Positions 50,576-55,707 of a stretch of DNA of 55,707 bases are shown here, piece after piece. The DNA lies in the NCBI GenBank assembly GCA_903895595.1, contig CAITUP010000100.1:1-55707 (forward strand), given 5' to 3'. This DNA is from an uncultured Acetobacteraceae bacterium. GTDB lineage: Bacteria > Pseudomonadota > Alphaproteobacteria > Acetobacterales > Acetobacteraceae. Numbering within the stretch: position 1 is the first letter of the stretch; each line of letters opens with the position of its first letter. The position numbers were made by a program, and so were the translations under genes. The notes under the pieces were generated by a model. The model had not been told where the DNA came from and searched no databases. It was given only the letters and a program-made list of their open reading frames with translations.

Positions 50576-52597
50576 ATGCGCACCATCACCCTGGAACTGT
50601 TGCGGCATGGGCCGCCGCACAACCAGCTTCTGTCGCCGTTGACCCCGTATCTCGCGCTTTGCGAGAACCACGCGGCGGTGACCGTCCAATTGACATTCGA
50701 ACACAACCAGTTCCTGCACCGGTTGCGGGCGCTGAGCTATCGGTTGGGGGAGGAAGCACGCGTCTTTCAACTGCGCGATACCGCGGTCACCCTGGGTGCG
50801 TTGCTGGCCGGCGTGCCGGGTTTGACGGCGGAACTGAGCCGCCAGGGCGAAGATGCCGATAGCCATACGCATATACGACTGATCGTATCCGCGTCGGAAC
50901 TGGCACTGCTGCCGTTCGAACTCGCGCTGGCACCGAACGGATTCCCGGGTGCCGGGCAACAGATTCTGTTGCAAAATGCGTTGCCGCTGTCGCTGACGCG
51001 CGAGGTCAGGCGGGTGCAGGACGTGCATCTGAATTGGCCGCGCCGTCCCAAGATATTGTTTATCGCCGCGTCGCCGCCCGGTGCGGGTGTCGTGCCGCTG
51101 GAATCGCACCTGCTGGCACTCCGGCAGGCCATCGATCCCTGGGTCAAATACTACGACGAAGCCGACGACACTGCGCGCCGGCGGCGCGTGTCGGAACACA
51201 TCGCCTTGCTGCCGCGGGCGAGTATCAGCGATATCGAAACGGCCTGCGCGAGCGGAGAATATACGCATATCCATATCCTCGCTCACGGCATCGAGTGGCA
51301 GGACGGCTACGATGTCCGCTACGGGCTGGCATTGCACGATTCACTCGACCCGGAGCATGGCTTGGATCGTGTCAGCGGCGCGCGTCTTGCCAGCGCGCTG
51401 CGCCCTATCCGTCGCGGCGATCCAAGGGGGTTGGCGTCGCCCGCGGTGGTGACGTTGGCAAGCTGCAACAGTGGCGCGGTTGGGTCCGTCGCGGGGGCGG
51501 GGGCCAGCATCGCCCATTCGTTGCATGAAGCCGGTATCCCGCTGGTGATCGGAAGCCAGTTCCCGCTGTCCTTTCCGGGTTCGGTCGCGATGGTCGAAAC
51601 CTTGTACGGCGGTCTGTTGTGGGGCCAGGATCCGCGCATACTGGTCAGCGATCTGCGCCGGCAACTGCATTCGATGTATCCGGAATCGCACGATTGGGCC
51701 AGCATCGCCGCCTATGCGTCGTTGTCGTCCGGTTTCGAGGCGCAGCTTGAGACGGTTCAGCTGGACCGCGTCATGGACCACATCAATACGGCGATGAACC
51801 ACGCGGACGAAGCAACCAAGGTTGCGAGTCGTCACCGGCATGACAACGTCGAAACCGGATCTCACACCGATATGGTCCGGCTGCTCGGCCAAGCCAAAGA
51901 CCGGCTGGAGCGGGCGCGGCTGCGGCTTGAAAATCTGCTGCAACCGGGCTCCGCGCAGCACGTGAAGGTATTGGGCTTGCTGGCCAGTACCGAAAAACGC
52001 CAAGCGGGCGTGCTGCATGAAACATCCAGCAGCGGTGAGGTGTCGCAGGACAGTCACGAGCAGGATCGCGCGGAATCGCGGCGGCTGCTGGAGCGGGCGC
52101 GGGACCATTACTGGCAGACATTCCGTCTGGACCGAACGCGATGCTGGAGTATCGTGCAGTACCTGTCGCTCGATCTCGTGCTGCGGCATTGGACGAAGAC
52201 CGCGCAGACCGCGCCAAGCAGAAGAGCCGAGCGGGATCCGACCGATTTGTGGACGTTGGCGCATATACTTTCGACTCAGGACTTGAGTTCCTCGGACCCC
52301 GACAAGGTCGTCGTGGCTCTGGGCAATCTGGTCGAGTTGCAGGTGCTCGCCATGTTTGACGATATCCGGGAAAAGCGCCAGATCACGCTCGCCGTTGCAG
52401 CCGCGGAGGCGCAGGAACATGCGCACACGTTGATTGGCAAAGCCGGGGCCGACTCGTTCGTGGTTTATTCGTTGCGACGGCAATTGCTGCGATATAAATA
52501 CTGGTACGATGAGGTGCACGATCTCGGCGAGGTGGCCGAACTGGCGAAGACCTTGGCGGATGGATTGCCCGCGACCGTGAAGGAAGATTGGGACTGA
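50576..52597 (+). CDS. CHAT-domain cysteine protease (caspase-like)
   Basis: The protein is about 673 residues from ATG 50576; GGGGGA lies 6 nt upstream, better placed than for ATG 50570. Residues 150-410 form the CHAT domain. PKILFIAASPPGAG opens it, the catalytic His is in THIHILAHGIEWQDG, and the Cys is in VTLASCNSGAVG, followed by AHSLHEAGIPLVIGSQFPLS. The dyad is intact. The N-terminal 140 residues and the alpha-helical C-terminal 260 residues (QAKDRLERARLRLENLL...) are likely sensor or partner regions, and TPR-like repeats are possible. CHAT proteases act in bacterial programmed death and Craspase-like immunity. Confidence 0.87.
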   Translation: MRTITLELLRHGPPHNQLLSPLTPYLALCENHAAVTVQLTFEHNQFLHRLRALSYRLGEEARVFQLRDTAVTLGALLAGVPGLTAELSRQGEDADSHTHIRLIVSASELALLPFELALAPNGFPGAGQQILLQNALPLSLTREVRRVQDVHLNWPRRPKILFIAASPPGAGVVPLESHLLALRQAIDPWVKYYDEADDTARRRRVSEHIALLPRASISDIETACASGEYTHIHILAHGIEWQDGYDVRYGLALHDSLDPEHGLDRVSGARLASALRPIRRGDPRGLASPAVVTLASCNSGAVGSVAGAGASIAHSLHEAGIPLVIGSQFPLSFPGSVAMVETLYGGLLWGQDPRILVSDLRRQLHSMYPESHDWASIAAYASLSSGFEAQLETVQLDRVMDHINTAMNHADEATKVASRHRHDNVETGSHTDMVRLLGQAKDRLERARLRLENLLQPGSAQHVKVLGLLASTEKRQAGVLHETSSSGEVSQDSHEQDRAESRRLLERARDHYWQTFRLDRTRCWSIVQYLSLDLVLRHWTKTAQTAPSRRAERDPTDLWTLAHILSTQDLSSSDPDKVVVALGNLVELQVLAMFDDIREKRQITLAVAAAEAQEHAHTLIGKAGADSFVVYSLRRQLLRYKYWYDEVHDLGEVAELAKTLADGLPATVKEDWD

Positions 52598-52603
52598 TCG
52601 CGG

Positions 52604-53710
52604 CTATCGCGTCAGGCCGACGACCATGGATGCCGCAGCAGTGGCGATGCGGGCTATCGCCGGGACATCGACCGTGAGGGGATAACGGTCGCTGGGAAGG
52701 TGAAACCATGGGTTTGTGCCCACCAGGGTGACATAACGGCCCCCGGCGCGATGGATGTCGCGCGTTTCCCCGCTGGGGACCAATGTCTTTGGCGCCATAG
52801 TATCGGGCGGACGTCCAGCCGCGGCCAGCGCGTCCCGCATGGCGTCCCTGAGCGAATCATCGGCGGATACGACCGACAAGGAGCCTTCGCTCGCGCCGAT
52901 ATTCGCACCGTAATGCACCCAGGTCGCGCCTCCCTGCTGGTCCCAACCCGGCCGCCGCGCGCAGAAATCGTCCAGACCGAGATGTCCGAGCTCGTGGCCG
53001 CTGTTGGCGGTGAGAATGACGTCGCAGGAGGGGGGATTGGCGAGCAGTGCGCGCAACGTCTCCAGCCAGCAGACGATGCCGCCGCCGCGTTCGGCCGTCG
53101 ATTGCCACCAGGAACTACGGGGCGTCATGACGACGACGGGTTTGCGGCCGGGGTCGCTGCCCTTCAGGGTGACGACGATGTTTCTCGCGTTGGTGCGGGT
53201 GCGCATGCTCTTGGACACCAGCCGCGCCATGCGCCCGTCCGGGACGACGCTGCCGGTATCGACATGGATCGCGGGGGCACCATAGGGGTGGTTGAATTGT
53301 TCGGCGTTCAGCAGGCCGAGTCCGGGGTGGGTGCCGCTGCAGACGATGACCAAAGCGTCGTGTGCAGCGGTTTGCCGCAGGCGATGGTATTCGCCGCTGT
53401 AAACCGCGCCGGGGGCCAGGGAGACGACGGCGATGCCGCCGGTTTCGGACAGGCGTCCGGTGATGCCTGTGGTCGCGGGGGCGTCGAAAACGGGGACGCC
53501 GGGGATGCTGGTGCCTCCGATGTGCAGGGAGCAATCGCCGGGGTCGAGGCGGTCAAGCGCGAACGTTTCCTCGGTCGCCTGGGGGCCGAGCGCTCGGGCT
53601 TGCGCGGCGACCCAGTCGGCACCGGCGTGGTCTCCGGCGGTGCCGGTTCGGTGGGGGCCTTGGGAATCCCAGGCTTGCAGCCAGATCGCGGTTTGGGTTT
53701 GGGCGTTCAT
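52604..53710 (-). CDS. M28-like peptidase family protein, metal ligands not evident
   Basis: The protein has 368 residues from ATG 53708-53710 (GGAG 10 nt upstream). The fold resembles M28 aminopeptidases: [19 protein letters not shown], an inserted PA-like part, then [39 protein letters not shown] and the end [10 protein letters not shown]. Where active members have a His-x-Asp before the metal site and an Asp in the next loop, this protein has MTPRSSWW and ERGGG. Some ligands (GHE, late HLPSD) remain. It may be a non-peptidase member. It is convergent with the CHAT gene, 6 nt apart. Confidence 0.7.
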   Translation of the reverse strand: MNAQTQTAIWLQAWDSQGPHRTGTAGDHAGADWVAAQARALGPQATEETFALDRLDPGDCSLHIGGTSIPGVPVFDAPATTGITGRLSETGGIAVVSLAPGAVYSGEYHRLRQTAAHDALVIVCSGTHPGLGLLNAEQFNHPYGAPAIHVDTGSVVPDGRMARLVSKSMRTRTNARNIVVTLKGSDPGRKPVVVMTPRSSWWQSTAERGGGIVCWLETLRALLANPPSCDVILTANSGHELGHLGLDDFCARRPGWDQQGGATWVHYGANIGASEGSLSVVSADDSLRDAMRDALAAAGRPPDTMAPKTLVPSGETRDIHRAGGRYVTLVGTNPWFHLPSDRYPLTVDVPAIARIATAAASMVVGLTR

Positions 53711-53859
53711 GCCGGGGTGTCTCCTGGTTTGCCGGGAGTAGGGGGCCGCATCGACCGTTCCAACAACCCCACGCAACCACATTTTTGCGGTTCCGTTAAC
53801 CGAATGTTAACCATCGGTCGCGCATGGTGCCGCTTCCGCAGCAGACAGGAACCGCACCA

Positions 53860-54105
53860 ATGCCATTCGAAGACCAGTACAGTGGACGCGTTCTCGGCCT
53901 CGCGACCGAGGTACGCGGCATCCTCGGCCCCGCCCAGGCCGATGGGGACGATCCGGTCGTGGGGATCGCCGCCGTGGAGGCGTTGGAATACGAACATGAG
54001 GCCGCGGTTCGGACGTGGCTCCGTTTCAGCGGGCGGCGGATTGGGTTTTTGTTCAACTTCAACACCGTCCAGTTGGAGGAAGGGATGCGACGGTACGACA
54101 TGTAA
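53860..54105 (+). CDS. Shrunken GxxExxY-family protein
   Basis: This 81-residue protein starts at ATG 53860 with AGGAA upstream. Its N-terminus ([18 protein letters not shown]) and C-terminus ([20 protein letters not shown], then [15 protein letters not shown]) match the two ends of the roughly 125-residue GxxExxY family. The middle 45 or so residues, including the name-giving GxxExxY motif and the nuclease-like E-x-K, are absent: [20 protein letters not shown] replaces them. It keeps a frame and a ribosome binding site and may still be expressed. It sits between the M28-like gene and leuC, with 149 nt upstream in which I see no other gene. Confidence 0.65.
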   Translation: MPFEDQYSGRVLGLATEVRGILGPAQADGDDPVVGIAAVEALEYEHEAAVRTWLRFSGRRIGFLFNFNTVQLEEGMRRYDM

Positions 54106-54196
54106 ACCCGAACCACCTTGCGTATCCCCGCCGCATCGTCCAAATCAGCGGCCACGACGCCCGCACGGGCCGCACACCGAAATCAGGGGAACGCAC

Positions 54197-55615
54197 ATGT
54201 CCGCATCCAAGCCTCGGACCCTGTTCGACAAAATCTGGGACCAGCATGTCGTGGAGCGGCTGCCGGACGGCACCTGCATTCTATATATAGACCGGCATCT
54301 GCTGCATGAGGTCACCAGCCCGCAGGCGTTCGAAGGCCTGCGCTTGGCTGGCCGCAAGCTGCGCCGCCCCGACCTGACGATCGCCGTCGCGGACCACAAC
54401 ATCCCGACCGTCGGCCCGCGCAGCCCCGCCGATATTCAGGAAGAAGACAGCCGCATTCAGGTGCAGACGCTGGAAAAGAACGTCAAGGAATTCGGGGTGC
54501 CGTATATCCCCATCCTCGATGTCCGCCAGGGAATCGTGCACATCATCGGGCCGGAGCTGGGTCTGTCGCTGCCGGGCACGACGCTGGTGTGCGGCGACAG
54601 CCATACATCTACTCATGGGGCGCTGGGTTCGCTCGCGTTCGGCATCGGCACATCCGAAGTCGAGCATGTGATGGCGACGCAAACCCTGTTGCAGGCGCCA
54701 CAGAAGAACATGCGCGTCGACGTGACCGGCACGCTGGGCCTGGGCTGCACGGCGAAGGATGTGGTGCTGGCGATCATCGGCAAGATCACCACGGCCGGCG
54801 GTAACGGGCATGTCATTGAGTACACCGGCGACACCATTCGTGCGCTGGACATGGCGGGCCGCATGACGGTGTCGAACATGACGATCGAGGCGGGTGCTCG
54901 GGCTGGCCTGATCGCGCCGGATCAGATGACGTTCGACTATATCAAGGGCCGCGAATTCGCCCCGAAGGGCGAGGACTTCGAGAAGGCGGTGGCGTACTGG
55001 AAGACGCTGCCGTCGGACCCCGGCGCGCATTACGACACGTCGGTGTTCATGACGGCGGACGAGATCGCCCCGATGATCACCTGGGGCACCACCCCCGGTC
55101 AGGTGATCCCGGTCACGGGCGTCGTCCCGAACCCGATGGATATCGAGGATGAGGGCAAACGTACCCAGCATCTCCGTATGCTGGAGTACATGGGCCTGAC
55201 CGCCGGTCAGCGGCTGACGGACGTAAAGGTGGATGTGATCTTCATCGGATCCTGCACCAACGGCCGCATCGAGGACATTCGCGCCGCCGCCCATGTCGCC
55301 AAAGGCCGCAAGGTCGCCGATGGGGTGCAGGCGCTGGTCGTGCCGGGTTCCGGACTGGTGAAAAAGCAGGCCGAGGAAGAAGGTCTGGATCGCATCCTGC
55401 TGGAAGCCGGGTTCGAGTGGCGGGATCCCTGCTGCTCCATGTGTCTTGGCATGAACCCGGACAAGCTGACGCCGGGGCAACGTTCGGCCAGCACGTCGAA
55501 CCGCAATTTCGAAGGGCGTCAGGGCATCGGCGGGCGTACGCATCTGGTGTCGCCGGCAATGGCCGCCGCCGCCGCGGTGACCGGGCGGTTCGCGGATGTG
55601 CGGCAGTTTGGGTAA
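54197..55615 (+). CDS. leuC: 3-isopropylmalate dehydratase large subunit
   Basis: The protein has 472 residues from ATG 54197 (AGGGGA 6 nt upstream). It is an aconitase-family enzyme of leucine biosynthesis. Family motifs are [51 protein letters not shown] (first 4Fe-4S Cys) and [13 protein letters not shown] (the other two). NRNFEGRQG and the terminal [15 protein letters not shown] are also typical. leuD would be expected downstream but lies beyond the window. Confidence 0.95.
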   Translation: MSASKPRTLFDKIWDQHVVERLPDGTCILYIDRHLLHEVTSPQAFEGLRLAGRKLRRPDLTIAVADHNIPTVGPRSPADIQEEDSRIQVQTLEKNVKEFGVPYIPILDVRQGIVHIIGPELGLSLPGTTLVCGDSHTSTHGALGSLAFGIGTSEVEHVMATQTLLQAPQKNMRVDVTGTLGLGCTAKDVVLAIIGKITTAGGNGHVIEYTGDTIRALDMAGRMTVSNMTIEAGARAGLIAPDQMTFDYIKGREFAPKGEDFEKAVAYWKTLPSDPGAHYDTSVFMTADEIAPMITWGTTPGQVIPVTGVVPNPMDIEDEGKRTQHLRMLEYMGLTAGQRLTDVKVDVIFIGSCTNGRIEDIRAAAHVAKGRKVADGVQALVVPGSGLVKKQAEEEGLDRILLEAGFEWRDPCCSMCLGMNPDKLTPGQRSASTSNRNFEGRQGIGGRTHLVSPAMAAAAAVTGRFADVRQFG

Positions 55616-55639
55616 GCGCTGCGCGATGCGGTTCCGCAC

Positions 55640-55707
55640 CACCGTCATGCCGACGCAGGTCGGCATCCACGACTTTGTTGCCGCGCTTGCGAAAGTCGTG
55701 GATGCCG
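55640..55707. repeat. Palindromic dispersed repeat, cut by the right edge
   Basis: A perfect 16-bp inverted repeat CGGCATCCACGACTTT (55659-55674) pairs with 55692-55707 around a GTTGCCGCGCTTGCG loop. A second small hairpin TGCCGACGCAGGTCGGCA lies at its left. It starts CCGTCATGCCGACG, a style of intergenic repeat distinct from the other palindromes here. It could act as a terminator-like hairpin after leuC but lacks a T-tract. Confidence 0.6.

Overview
The window is high-GC DNA from an alphaproteobacterium, most likely Rhodospirillales/Acetobacteraceae. That placement is an inference from three things: the compact dusB-ntrB-ntrC-ntrY-ntrX order, the many flavin- and molybdenum-dependent accessory oxidoreductases, and the codon use. 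I see no rRNA, tRNA, CRISPR array or complete insertion sequence. Genes are densely packed and many overlap by 4 nt (ATGA/GTGA).

Left part (1-10,200) is an accessory region. It holds a partial unknown gene at the edge, a 189-bp miniature transposon-like element with a 9-bp target duplication, a MazE/Doc toxin-antitoxin pair, a broken TIR-like gene interrupted by a long palindrome, and a lower-GC two-gene operon of a ParA-type ATPase and a RelA/SpoT-domain (alarmone synthetase-like) protein. Next come an enoyl-CoA hydratase and an orphan CoxL/xanthine-dehydrogenase-type molybdenum subunit, an SDR with an XRE regulator, and a second lower-GC patch with an adenine-methylase-like protein facing two unknown genes.

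Middle part (10,200-36,100) is catabolic. It includes a MalY/PatB-type aminotransferase, two DszA/NtaA-type flavin monooxygenases (one with an internal deletion), an amidohydrolase/alpha-beta hydrolase/hydroxyacid dehydrogenase block, a PLP aminotransferase, an SDR, a DUF433/DUF5615 toxin-antitoxin pair beside a second miniature element, and a dipeptide epimerase with an aldolase and an Asp-box protein. Divergent from these last genes is a roughly 10-kb peptide ABC operon with four tandem substrate-binding paralogues followed by two permeases and two ATPases. A Rieske oxygenase / RidA / reductase operon follows, with both redox genes broken.

Right part (36,100-55,707) starts with the conserved nitrogen block dusB-ntrBC-ntrYX. 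It then holds a TPR protein, a DUF1045/PhnN pair of phosphonate-type genes beside a decayed group II intron domain V, gamma-glutamyltransferase with a PPC-domain protein, a metallophosphoesterase/CHAT-protease operon, an M28-like protein apparently lacking zinc ligands, a shrunken GxxExxY protein, and leuC. A third type of palindromic repeat runs off the right edge.

The best candidates for an undescribed system are the ParA-RelA/SpoT operon (2123-3939), the metallophosphoesterase-CHAT operon (49069-52597) and the methylase-like island (8520-10203). The most unusual sequence structure is a palindromic element read in frame within the signal-peptide region of two tandem binding-protein genes. 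All calls come from reading the sequence and from memory of protein families; nothing was searched or computed.
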